A stretch of DNA of 64,000 nt. It comes from Enterococcus sp. ZJ1622 (lineage in GTDB: Bacteria > Bacillota > Bacilli > Lactobacillales > Enterococcaceae). Made by a program: the position numbers and the translations under genes. Below the pieces are notes generated by a model. The model was not told where the DNA came from. It saw nothing but the letters and a program-made list of their open reading frames with translations, and made no database searches. How positions within the stretch are numbered: the first letter of the stretch is position 1; the number at the start of each line of letters is the position of its first letter. Below are positions 56,421 to 64,000 of the stretch, one piece after another. Location: contig NZ_JAAKDW010000001.1 in the NCBI RefSeq assembly GCF_011038845.1, forward strand, positions 124,001-188,000, in the 5' to 3' direction.

Positions 56421-57524
56421 TTGTTCGGAATTGCTGTCTATCCGTATAAAGAAGTGCAAGAAGAAACAGTAGATTATATCAAGACTGCGGCAAAATATGG
56501 GTTTGAGCGTGTATTTACGAATTTATTGATGATCGAGCCAGGGGAAGAAAAACAGGTGATTGAACGTTTGGAAACGATAATAAAAGAAGCAAGAAAGTGT
56601 CGAATGGAAGTGATTTTGGATGTGAATCCCGCAGTTTTTGAACAATTGGGCATCAGTCATCACGATCTTACCTTTTTCAAAAAAATGGGCGCAACAGGTA
56701 TACGATTGGATTCCTCATTCGATGGGCTGGTTGAGTCACTTCTGACCTTTGATGAAACAGGATTGGATCTGGAAATCAATATCAGCAACGATACCTATTA
56801 TTTAGAAAATATTTTATCCTATCAGCCAAATGCAAAACGTCTTATTGGCTGTCATAATTTTTATCCGCAACGCTTCACAGGACTAGATTATGAGTATTTT
56901 ATGAAATGCTCGGCGAAATATAAAAAATTGGGCCTTCGTACGGCTGCTTTTATCAATTCACAGACAGCTGATCATGGACCGCATTGTTACACAGATGGGC
57001 TTTGTACACTGGAGCAGCATCGCGATTTGCCAATCGAACTTCAAGCTAAACACTTGGTTGCGACCAATCTGATCGATGATATCATCATTGCTAACGCATT
57101 TGCCAGTGAGGAGGAGTTAGCAGCGCTAAGTGCTTTATGCACAGACCAAATCGTATTGGATGTAGAATTCTCTTCGAATACGACAGGATTGGAAAAAGAA
57201 ATCCTATTAGATAATCAGCATTTCAATCGAGGAGATATCAATCGTTTCAGTATCCGTTCGACGTTTGTCAAATTACGCTACCAAGATCAAGATATTCCGG
57301 AAAACAATGCGAAAGAAAAGGTCTCATACGCGGAGATTACATTGGGGAATAATTCCTTTGGGCAATACAAAGGAGAAATCAATATCGTGAAACAAGGGAT
57401 GCCGAATGAACGTCGCGAAAAAAATGTTATTGGAAAAATCACCAAAAGCGATCAATTCCTGATTGATTATATCCAGCCATGGACGAAATTCAGATTTAGA
57501 GAGGTCAAAAAAGTCAATGAATAA
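56421..57524 (+). CDS. DUF871 / MupG-family TIM-barrel protein
   Basis: 367 residues. The opening MFGIAVYPYKEVQEETVDYI and the blocks IGCHNFYPQRFTGLDYEYF and DHGPHCYTDGLCTLEQHR are those of the DUF871 family, which includes the 6-phospho-N-acetylmuramidase MupG. A C-terminal cyclophilin-like domain (~245-365) completes the family layout. It would act on a phosphorylated disaccharide delivered by the neighbouring PTS. There is no murQ nearby, so a muropeptide sugar is not certain. TTG at 56421 follows AGGAAGGTGAAGAAAC. Confidence 0.82.
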   Translation: MFGIAVYPYKEVQEETVDYIKTAAKYGFERVFTNLLMIEPGEEKQVIERLETIIKEARKCRMEVILDVNPAVFEQLGISHHDLTFFKKMGATGIRLDSSFDGLVESLLTFDETGLDLEINISNDTYYLENILSYQPNAKRLIGCHNFYPQRFTGLDYEYFMKCSAKYKKLGLRTAAFINSQTADHGPHCYTDGLCTLEQHRDLPIELQAKHLVATNLIDDIIIANAFASEEELAALSALCTDQIVLDVEFSSNTTGLEKEILLDNQHFNRGDINRFSIRSTFVKLRYQDQDIPENNAKEKVSYAEITLGNNSFGQYKGEINIVKQGMPNERREKNVIGKITKSDQFLIDYIQPWTKFRFREVKKVNE

Positions 57525-59529
57525 ATTGCCATATCGACAAGTCCACTTAGATTTCCATACGCCGGAGCTTCCTTACGCGCTAGGACAGCATTTCGACAAA
57601 TCAGTTTTCCAGCAAACGTTAAAGGATGCGTGTGTGAATGCAGTGACTCTTACCGGGCGATGCCACCATGGTCACATTTATTATGATACCAAGCTTCCTG
57701 CTAGACATCCACAGATGACGAATGATTTTTTGATGCAACAGGTAGATGCCTGCCACGAAATCGGGATCAATGCGCCGATCTATCTGACAGTAGGCTGGGA
57801 TGCCTATGCAGCTGACCATCATCCAGAATGGCTGGAACGTAAAACAGATGGGAGTTACTATGGCTTTCAAGATTATGGACAGCTAGCACCAGGATGGAAA
57901 ACACTCTGTTTCAATACACCTTATCTAGACTATTTGAAAGAACAGATTATTGATACGATGTGTCATTTTAAAGAAAAACTTGATGGCTTGTTCTTCGACA
58001 TCGTATGGCAGGATCCGTGTTGCTGCGGGGACTGTGTGGCAAAAATGAGACTGAATCAACTTGATCCGCAAAATGAACATGATCGAATGCTCTTTGCCAA
58101 ACAAACAGAACAGTATTTGAAAGATGAGATTTACCAGATCGTCCATCAGCAAGAGTCGGATTGTCCGATTTTCTTCAACGAAGGGAATATTTTACCAAGT
58201 ATACGGCCCAATTTATCTGAATACAGCCACTTGGAGATCGAGTCTTTACCAAGTGGAGAATGGGGCTATCAACATTTTCCTACCGTTGTCCGTTATGCGA
58301 AGAATCTGGGAAAAGAATATGTAGGTATGACGGGGAAATTCCATAAAGTATGGTCAGATTTCGGTAGCTATAAAAACCAAGCAGCATTAGAATATGAAAC
58401 CTTTTTAGCGTTAGCTCATGGTGCGAAGTGTTCGATTGGTGATCAGATGTATCCGGATGGCACATTGCAGCCGGCAACTTATGAATTGATTGGTTCAGTC
58501 TATCAGCAAGTCCAGCAACTGGAAGGCTATAATGATCGAAGCCAAGCATTGACGGAAATCGCCATCCTTCATCCGGGTGTTATAGTTGAGAGTAAAGAGA
58601 AAGTAGATCTTTCATTAGCAGGAGCAGTAAATATGCTGAATGAAAGCCAGTATCAATTTGATATCGTTGATTTGGCAATGGATTGGAAAAAATATAAGGT
58701 GATTATCCTACCTGACAAAATCACAACAAATCAGGCAATCCAAGAAAAAACCAACGAATATCTGCAATTCACCACTGGGAAGATTATAGCGACTTATCAA
58801 AGCGGTTTAGATGAGAGAAATCGATTTTTACCAGGATGGGGTATCGATTATGTAGGAAATAATGAATTTATTCCGACTTACGGTAAATATGGCTTGTTAT
58901 TCACAGATATCCTGCCCGATGGTGAACTGGTCTTGCATGGGCCTGGATTATTAGTGAAACCCCATGTAGCGGAAAGTATCGGTAATGAATATCGTCCAAT
59001 GTACCAGCGCAGCTACCTGCATTATTACTCTCATTTTCAAGCACCTGTTGCAGAAGCTTCTGGTTATCCGGTTATTACGCAAAGCAGTCGAGTATATTAT
59101 CTCAGTCATCCGATTTTTGAAATGTACAAAAGACACGGTGTTTTACAATATAAACAGATCATCCAACGGATCATCGAGAATATCTTAGGTGATCCTGTAA
59201 TAAAAACATCAATGCCTGCAACTGGGGACGTCATTTTGAATCATAATGAAGAACGCCAAGAATTGATCATCAACTTCTTGCATTATCTTCCGCAAAGAAA
59301 ATCACTTGAAATAGATACCATTGAATCAGTCATCCCGATATACGAGGTACAAACAGTGATCAACCTTGCACGAGTAAGCGAACTATGTAATAAAGCGATC
59401 ACAAGAATTATGAGGGTATCTGATGTCCGGAATCAGCAAGAAATCAGCTATGATGTCTCTGAAACAAAAGTGAGATTTACGGTGCCGATGATCAAAGGAT
59501 ATCAGCTAGTCGTTGTAAAATATGAATAA
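57517..59529 (+). CDS. GHL6-type glycoside hydrolase (possibly GH151-like)
   Basis: 670 residues, no signal peptide. The N-terminal barrel starts QVHLDFHTPELPYALGQHF and has GRCHHGHIYYDTK, GLFFDIVWQDPCCCGDC and NEGN motifs, the layout of the hypothetical glycosyl hydrolase 6 group, some of which are alpha-L-fucosidases (GH151). A middle beta-galactosidase-trimerisation-like domain (~360-530) and a C-terminal beta domain follow. Start ATG at 57517 overlaps the MupG-like stop. It is cytoplasmic, so it works on an imported sugar or glycan. Family is fairly clear; the substrate is not. Confidence 0.7.
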   Translation: MNKLPYRQVHLDFHTPELPYALGQHFDKSVFQQTLKDACVNAVTLTGRCHHGHIYYDTKLPARHPQMTNDFLMQQVDACHEIGINAPIYLTVGWDAYAADHHPEWLERKTDGSYYGFQDYGQLAPGWKTLCFNTPYLDYLKEQIIDTMCHFKEKLDGLFFDIVWQDPCCCGDCVAKMRLNQLDPQNEHDRMLFAKQTEQYLKDEIYQIVHQQESDCPIFFNEGNILPSIRPNLSEYSHLEIESLPSGEWGYQHFPTVVRYAKNLGKEYVGMTGKFHKVWSDFGSYKNQAALEYETFLALAHGAKCSIGDQMYPDGTLQPATYELIGSVYQQVQQLEGYNDRSQALTEIAILHPGVIVESKEKVDLSLAGAVNMLNESQYQFDIVDLAMDWKKYKVIILPDKITTNQAIQEKTNEYLQFTTGKIIATYQSGLDERNRFLPGWGIDYVGNNEFIPTYGKYGLLFTDILPDGELVLHGPGLLVKPHVAESIGNEYRPMYQRSYLHYYSHFQAPVAEASGYPVITQSSRVYYLSHPIFEMYKRHGVLQYKQIIQRIIENILGDPVIKTSMPATGDVILNHNEERQELIINFLHYLPQRKSLEIDTIESVIPIYEVQTVINLARVSELCNKAITRIMRVSDVRNQQEISYDVSETKVRFTVPMIKGYQLVVVKYE

Positions 59530-59545
59530 AGAAAAAGGTGAAGAG

Positions 59546-59905
59546 ATGGAAGGACTAGAATTGATTTCATTCGACATTATCAGACAAGTAGGAACAGCAA
59601 AATCAAAGGTAATGGAAAGTATGCAAAAATCACGAAAAGGCGAATTTGAGGAGGCAAAACAACTGATTCAAGAAGCAAATAAGCATTTGCTAGAAGGCGA
59701 AAAAACGCATTTTCAAGTGATCACGAAAGAGGCAAAAGAGGGAACGAAAGCAAAAGGTAAAAACATTGAATTGACGATCCTTTTTATACATGCAGAAGAT
59801 CAGCTGATGTCCGCTGTGACATTGAGGGATCTGGCACAGGAACTTTTAGAAAGTTATCGAATGATGTTTGACTTGAAACAAATGATCACAGAGATCCGTT
59901 CCTAA
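59546..59905 (+). CDS. PTS lactose/cellobiose-type EIIA
   Basis: 119 residues, an all-helical trimeric EIIA. The phospho-His is in ILFIHAEDQLMSA (~81), after the helix AKQLIQEANKHLLEGEKTHFQ. ATG at 59546 has AAAAGGTGAAGAG upstream; an ATG at 59522 overlaps the previous gene. Last gene of the LacI-controlled PTS operon. Confidence 0.9.
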   Translation: MEGLELISFDIIRQVGTAKSKVMESMQKSRKGEFEEAKQLIQEANKHLLEGEKTHFQVITKEAKEGTKAKGKNIELTILFIHAEDQLMSAVTLRDLAQELLESYRMMFDLKQMITEIRS

Positions 59906-60075
59906 GTATCTCGTCCCTTTTCACGTTTGCTATTTCCTCATTTTCTCCAGACTTTTTTCACTTTCTTAAATAGGACCTTATTTTTGATTGCTTCTCGTAG
60001 CAGATGGTATAATCATGAAAAGGTTATCTTGAACGATGATCTTTTCTTTTTATCTAGGAGAAAGGAGTGAAGAAA

Positions 60076-60441
60076 ATGAAACATGTGAAAGCGTTGGTAG
60101 TGAAGGCGATTATGATCTGGGCGATTTTATGGATTGTTTTGACAGGTCTCTATGGGGTAAGGTTCATGGACTCGACGATTGTTGGGGCGATCATCGTGGT
60201 AATGATTTATGTTTTAGGAGATCTTCTTATCTTAAGAAAAGTAGGGAATATTGCTGCAACGATTGCAGACGCCGGTTCAGCTGCGGTCATTTTATGGCTG
60301 TATCTTTACTTCATGAACGATATGAGCAATATCTGGATGAAAGTATTGGTACCAGCATTATTGATCGGTGTAGCAGAATGGTTCTTCCACAAATGGCTGC
60401 TTAGCCAAGGGATCGTACCGGATGAACGAAAAATGGAATAA
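60076..60441 (+). CDS. DUF2512-family membrane protein
   Basis: 121 residues with four membrane helices (~8-28, 33-55, 60-80 and 85-105) and a short charged end with WLLSQGIVPDERK. The pattern matches small YndM/DUF2512 proteins of Firmicutes, whose role is unknown. ATG at 60076 is eight bases after AAAGGAG; a GTG at 60067 overlaps that site. It is followed by a bidirectional terminator. Confidence 0.75.
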   Translation: MKHVKALVVKAIMIWAILWIVLTGLYGVRFMDSTIVGAIIVVMIYVLGDLLILRKVGNIAATIADAGSAAVILWLYLYFMNDMSNIWMKVLVPALLIGVAEWFFHKWLLSQGIVPDERKME

Positions 60442-60463
60442 AAACAATGCGTGACAAAATAAA

Positions 60464-60512
60464 AGAAACTCCCTTGGCTGTTCGTTTTTATCGAATACCC
60501 GAGGGAGTTTTC
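60464..60512. terminator. Bidirectional terminator between the DUF2512 gene and the MFS gene
   Basis: GAAACTCCC and GGGAGTTTTC form the ends of an imperfect stem, with CTTGG/CCGAG-type pairs inside. It separates two convergent genes. Confidence 0.7.
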
Positions 60513-60557
60513 AAATGATTTCTTATTAGCTGAAAATCATCTCATTTTTTCTGGTTT

Positions 60558-61742
60558 TCAATTCATACCCATCTGTACTGTCTGTCTTTTTCTTCGATTG
60601 AACAAGTAAAGTACCGTACAGATCAAAGGAATCACACCAGCAACCAGATACAGCCCTCTGAATGAAGTCAAGGATTTCAGCATCCCCATCAAATAAGGAC
60701 CGACACCCAATCCCAGATCTAGACCAATGAAGTAAGTAGATAAAGCGATACTGATCCGGTGTTCTTTTACGATCTTCAAGCAGACAGCTTGTCCGTTTGA
60801 CATGAATGTCCCATAACCTAGACCGACAAGTGCGCCAGAAACCAGAAGTGTGACGCTATTGGTCGTGACACTAAGCAGGAACAAACCGGCAGTCAAGAAA
60901 AGATAGCTTGGATACATCACATATTGTTCACCTTTGACATCAAAGATACGACCAGTCAATGGACGGGTGAATGTGATGACCAGTGCATAGACAACAAAGA
61001 AGAATGATCCAGCAGAAACTAGATGAATGATTTTAGTATAAGACGACAGGAAAGACAAAACACTTGAATAAGAAAGTCCCATCAAAAAGGCGATCCCTGT
61101 GATGAACAATGCTTTTTTTTCGATGAAACTATCGATATTCCATGAACGAAGCGATGTTTTCTGTGCGTCTGTCAAAGCGATATTCTTGACTGGGAAGAAT
61201 AAGCAGGCAATCGTTACTAATAGGACTAAAATGATGGAGAACCAGATAATGAAATGGAAATCCGCCATGTTCAGCAAGATCATTCCTAAAAATGGTCCGA
61301 CAGCAGCAGCTAAACTCGTACTTAGCCCATAGTAATTGATGCCTTCGCCTTTTTTTGATTCAGGGATATAGGCGGTCACGATCGCGTTCGTTGCGGTCGA
61401 AACAGTCCCATAGCCGAATCCGTTCAAAAAACGGACCAAGTACAAGATCCCGATCGTCGGCATATAGAGATAAGCTAAAGTGGTGAGTAGATAGAAGACA
61501 GCGCCACCGCGCAAAGTGATTTTCCGTCCGATCAATTCTAGTTGTTTCCCCATGAATAGCCGAGCTAATAAGGTACCAATAATATAGATCCCAGAAGCAA
61601 AACCAGCTTGGCTCAAGCTAGCATGCAGAGAATCTTGTGCAATAACAGCGATGATCACCATAAGTAGATAATAAATCAAATAAACGATAAAATTGATCAG
61701 TGTAACTCCGATAAAGTATTTATTGAATAATTTCTTTTCCAT
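60558..61742 (-). CDS. Major facilitator superfamily transporter
   Basis: 394 residues, 12 membrane helices. The A motif-like GKQLELIGRKITLRGG after helix 2 and GFGYGTVSTATNAIVTAYIPESKKGEGINYYG after helix 4 mark a drug:H+ antiporter-like (DHA1) protein. Substrate unknown. ATG at 61742 follows AAGGGGAAAACAC, 18 bases after the small gene upstream, so the two form an operon. Confidence 0.85.
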   Translation of the reverse strand: MEKKLFNKYFIGVTLINFIVYLIYYLLMVIIAVIAQDSLHASLSQAGFASGIYIIGTLLARLFMGKQLELIGRKITLRGGAVFYLLTTLAYLYMPTIGILYLVRFLNGFGYGTVSTATNAIVTAYIPESKKGEGINYYGLSTSLAAAVGPFLGMILLNMADFHFIIWFSIILVLLVTIACLFFPVKNIALTDAQKTSLRSWNIDSFIEKKALFITGIAFLMGLSYSSVLSFLSSYTKIIHLVSAGSFFFVVYALVITFTRPLTGRIFDVKGEQYVMYPSYLFLTAGLFLLSVTTNSVTLLVSGALVGLGYGTFMSNGQAVCLKIVKEHRISIALSTYFIGLDLGLGVGPYLMGMLKSLTSFRGLYLVAGVIPLICTVLYLFNRRKRQTVQMGMN

Positions 61743-61760
61743 GTGTTCTGTGTTTTCCCC

Positions 61761-62039
61761 TTAATCTGAATAAGCTTTTAATTTTTGTATTTGTACTTCG
61801 ACATCGTGATAATTCGACGGGTAGCGATCAACGAGCTGACGAATAAATAAATCGCGTGTCGTCATAAATAAGTTCAAGAATTCTTGACATTCATTTGACG
61901 GATTCTCATCGACAGATTTGATCAATTCAATTGAGTTCTGATAAGCGTCATTTAAGAAGACCAATGAAGCTTTCATGTCAAATCTTGTTTGATAAGCCGT
62001 TTCTAGTCGATCAATGATTGTGTTCATCCAATATTTCAT
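61761..62039 (-). CDS. Small hypothetical cytoplasmic protein
   Basis: 92 residues, no signal or membrane helix, predicted mostly helical (YWMNTIIDRLETAYQTRFD at the start). The ATG at 62039 follows AGAGGGAAAAAAC on the minus strand. It is the first gene of a two-gene unit with the MFS transporter. I do not recognise the family. Confidence 0.65.
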   Translation of the reverse strand: MKYWMNTIIDRLETAYQTRFDMKASLVFLNDAYQNSIELIKSVDENPSNECQEFLNLFMTTRDLFIRQLVDRYPSNYHDVEVQIQKLKAYSD

Positions 62040-62231
62040 GTTTTTTCCCTCTATTCTTAAAAGATTTTACTTCCGCAGTATAACGAAAAGAAAAAGGAAG
62101 GAAAATCACACTGGTAGTAACAAATAGTACTTAACAAATGTTAATATCATTAGTAAAATACCTATGGACTTTAAAAAGTCTAAAAGTCTTGTATGATTTT
62201 TTTAGATGAAAGTTTGGATGGGGGAGCATCA

Positions 62232-62888
62232 TTGGATAGTACAGTATTAAAGGAATACTTGGAAAAGAATGATTTTCCAATCATACGGAAAGGGTATCGC
62301 AAATATTTGACATTCGAAGGGATGGAAGATTCGCATACGTATATCCTGAAAGAAGGAACGGTAAAAGCTAGTGTCATCTCGAATGACGGGAGAGAATTCA
62401 ATCTTCGGTACATCAAAGACCTCGAGATCGTCTCTCTTTTAAAAGATGAATATTCACAATTCATCGATTCACCGTATAATATCCGGGTAGAATCGGAATA
62501 TGCAGAATTTTATCGGATCAATCGTGTCAGATTTTGGCAAAATATCAATGAGGATCCCAAATTACAGCATTATGTAAAAGAGTATTATCGTTATCGCTTG
62601 CTGTATTCGATGAAAAAAATGCAGCAGATGCTATTGAACGGGAAGCTTGGCGCTGTATGTACTCAGTTATATGAACTATATGATTTATTCGGCGTACGAA
62701 CTGATGAGGGGCTGCTGATTGATTTCGTGATCACCAACGAAGAAATCGCGAAATTCTGCGGGATCTCAACAGCAAGCAGTGTCAGCCGGATTTTGAAACA
62801 ATTGAAAAAAAGCGGGATCATCAAGGTAAAAGATCACCACATCATTATCACGAATATGGATCTCTTAGAAGACAATATTATTTTTTGA
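62232..62888 (+). CDS. Crp/Fnr-family regulator, PrfA/Ers-like
   Basis: 218 residues from TTG at 62232, which has GGGGGAG five bases upstream; an ATG at 62193 lacks a ribosome site. The N-terminal cyclic-nucleotide-like beta roll (GYRKYLTFEGMEDSHTYILKEG) is followed by a long helix and a C-terminal winged helix (TNEEIAKFCGISTASSVSRIL). It lacks the Fnr cysteine cluster and resembles the enterococcal Ers and listerial PrfA group. It is divergent from the small gene and MFS unit, which it may control. Confidence 0.8.
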   Translation: MDSTVLKEYLEKNDFPIIRKGYRKYLTFEGMEDSHTYILKEGTVKASVISNDGREFNLRYIKDLEIVSLLKDEYSQFIDSPYNIRVESEYAEFYRINRVRFWQNINEDPKLQHYVKEYYRYRLLYSMKKMQQMLLNGKLGAVCTQLYELYDLFGVRTDEGLLIDFVITNEEIAKFCGISTASSVSRILKQLKKSGIIKVKDHHIIITNMDLLEDNIIF

Positions 62889-62925
62889 TATTTTTTATGA
62901 AATAAGGATATGAATTATAGAACAA

Positions 62926-63047
62926 AAGGGTACACGGCAAGACTTGACGTAACAAAAGTCCTGTCGTGTATCCTTTTTCTAATACATAGTGTTCGAGTAA
63001 CTGACCCTTGGCATTAGTTCAGAACGAAGGGCTCCTTTCACAACCTC
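62926..63047 (-). repeat. Dispersed modular repeat, copy F
   Basis: On the minus strand it starts GAGGTTGTGAAAGGAGCC, ends CGAACACTATGTATTAGAAAAAGG and is followed by a hairpin with arms GGATACACGACAGGACTT and AAGTCTTGCCGTGTACCC. It lies between the Crp-like gene and the EIIC gene, which converge. The middle sequence is unrelated to the long palindrome. Confidence 0.65.
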
Positions 63048-63066
63048 ATTCTTGCCATGGTTTTTT

Positions 63067-64000
63067 TTAGACAGCCGATTCTGTTTGTTCTGATACGACG
63101 GTTTGATCAAAGGTTTGTTTTTCGATATCTGCTGCGTGTTCTTTTGCCAATTCGTTTTTATCATAGATTTTTACGAATGGATAATACATGAAAACAGATA
63201 AAATAATCAGCAAGACATTCAATACAGCCGCCCGCCAGTCACCGCCAGTGGCAAGATATGCGCCGATCGGTCCCGGCAATGTCCAAGGTGCCGTGATCGT
63301 CACTGCACTGACTAATCCTAATTTTGTTGCAAACCAAGCAATCGTTGCACAGACCATCGGAGCAAAGATAAATGGGATGATCAATGTCGGATTCAAGACG
63401 ATCGGTACACCGAAAATCACTGGTTCATTGATATTGAAAATCGAAGGCGTGATGATCGCTTTCCCAAGTTTCGAAGCATATTTTGATTTTGCGGTAAAAG
63501 CAAGTAGAATAGCTAGACCAATCGTACAGCCAGCGCCACCGATCCAAACAAACCATTGATAAAAAGGCTCAGCAGCGATATTCGGCAATGCTTCGCCTGC
63601 AGCGGCCGCAGTTGTATTTGATTCCAGGATCTGTAACCACAAAGGACGCGCTAATGAACCAATGATCGAAACGCCATGGATTCCGAAAGCCCAGAAAAAA
63701 GTGATCATGAAAATCAAAAGCAAGACACTAGGTAATGTATCCGTCGCGCTGATCAGGGGACTCACGATCTTTGAGACAGCTGTATGCCAATCAAAGCCGA
63801 TATAATAGCTGATAGTAGCCATAACTAAAATTACGATCAGCGTCGGGGTAAGGGATTCAAATGAACGAGCGACAGCCGGCGGAACTTGTTCTGGCATAGT
63901 GATCTTGAATCTTGACTTGTCGGTCATGCGATAGACCTCGACGGCAAAGATCGAAGTGATGATCCCAACAAACATCCCGCCGCCTCCTAGATTCGCCATG
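63067..64000 (-). CDS. PTS lactose/cellobiose-type EIIC (partial, N-terminus outside window)
   Basis: The frame is open to the right edge, so the first ~100 or more residues are missing. The ~311 visible residues have GGMFVGIITSIFAVEVYR, FFWAFGIHGVSIIGS, YQWFVWIGGAGCTIGL and FNINEPVIFGVPIVLNP, all EIIC motifs, with a charged C-terminal tail of about 35 residues. It is a paralogue of the EIIC at 55074. Its partner genes lie outside the window. Confidence 0.9.
   Translation of the reverse strand, partial: MANLGGGGMFVGIITSIFAVEVYRMTDKSRFKITMPEQVPPAVARSFESLTPTLIVILVMATISYYIGFDWHTAVSKIVSPLISATDTLPSVLLLIFMITFFWAFGIHGVSIIGSLARPLWLQILESNTTAAAAGEALPNIAAEPFYQWFVWIGGAGCTIGLAILLAFTAKSKYASKLGKAIITPSIFNINEPVIFGVPIVLNPTLIIPFIFAPMVCATIAWFATKLGLVSAVTITAPWTLPGPIGAYLATGGDWRAAVLNVLLIILSVFMYYPFVKIYDKNELAKEHAADIEKQTFDQTVVSEQTESAV

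Overview
The window looks like chromosome of a low-GC Gram-positive coccus, most probably Enterococcus of the E. faecium group. The reasons are gene content and order (miaA-hflX-glnR-glnA, murA-rho-rpmE2, rpoY-rnjA), strong AGGAGG ribosome binding sites, three T-box leaders, an M-box, a CtsR operator, and many PTS transporters. The species is inferred from general knowledge; no database was searched. No rRNA, tRNA, CRISPR array, transposase or phage gene was recognised.

Layout. 1-5.5 kb: tail of a GH1 enzyme, two unknown surface proteins, a lipoteichoic acid synthase, an XRE/Rgg-type regulator and ndk. 5.5-9.6 kb: an M-box leader, a possible leader peptide and the Mg2+ P-type ATPase mgtA, then a HAD phosphatase. 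9.6-16 kb: an amino-acid uptake block, with two tandem methionine T-boxes before metNIQ and an M20 amidohydrolase, then a tyrosine-type T-box before an NhaC-family transporter. 16-31 kb: housekeeping and transport genes (DUF305 protein, APC permease, folC, radC, cold-shock protein, RNase J1, RpoY, isochorismatase-like hydrolase, a heterodimeric ABC exporter, gamma carbonic anhydrase-like protein, clpP). 31-43.6 kb: glpQ, miaA, hflX, glnR, glnA, pyrG, fba, murA, rho, rpmE2. 49.6-60 kb: a fructose-type PTS with a class II aldolase and DeoR regulator, then a LacI-regulated cellobiose-type PTS with a MupG/DUF871 protein and a GHL6-type glycoside hydrolase. 60-64 kb: DUF2512 protein, MFS transporter, a Crp/PrfA-like regulator and part of another EIIC.

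The accessory region lies at 43.6-49.3 kb and is visibly AT-rich. The last 36 bp of the rpmE2 region (43553-43588) recur exactly at 46634-46669. Between the copies is a cassette of about 3.1 kb: a divergent XRE/Rgg-like regulator, a secreted precursor whose last ~62 residues are hydrophobic with six cysteines (bacteriocin-like, halocin C8-like in layout), a membrane-anchored thioredoxin-like protein, and a 54-residue membrane protein that may give immunity. It has no recombinase of its own. This is the best candidate for an undescribed system. Beyond it are a LytTR regulator with a degenerate receiver, a membrane protein with glycine at every fifth residue for 17 positions, a lipoprotein gene broken at a poly-A run, and a protease remnant.

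A second structure is a family of modular intergenic repeats at seven places. Units begin near GAGGTTGTG, end near GAACACCGTTTA, and are usually followed by a terminator-like TGTGACA...TGTCACA hairpin.
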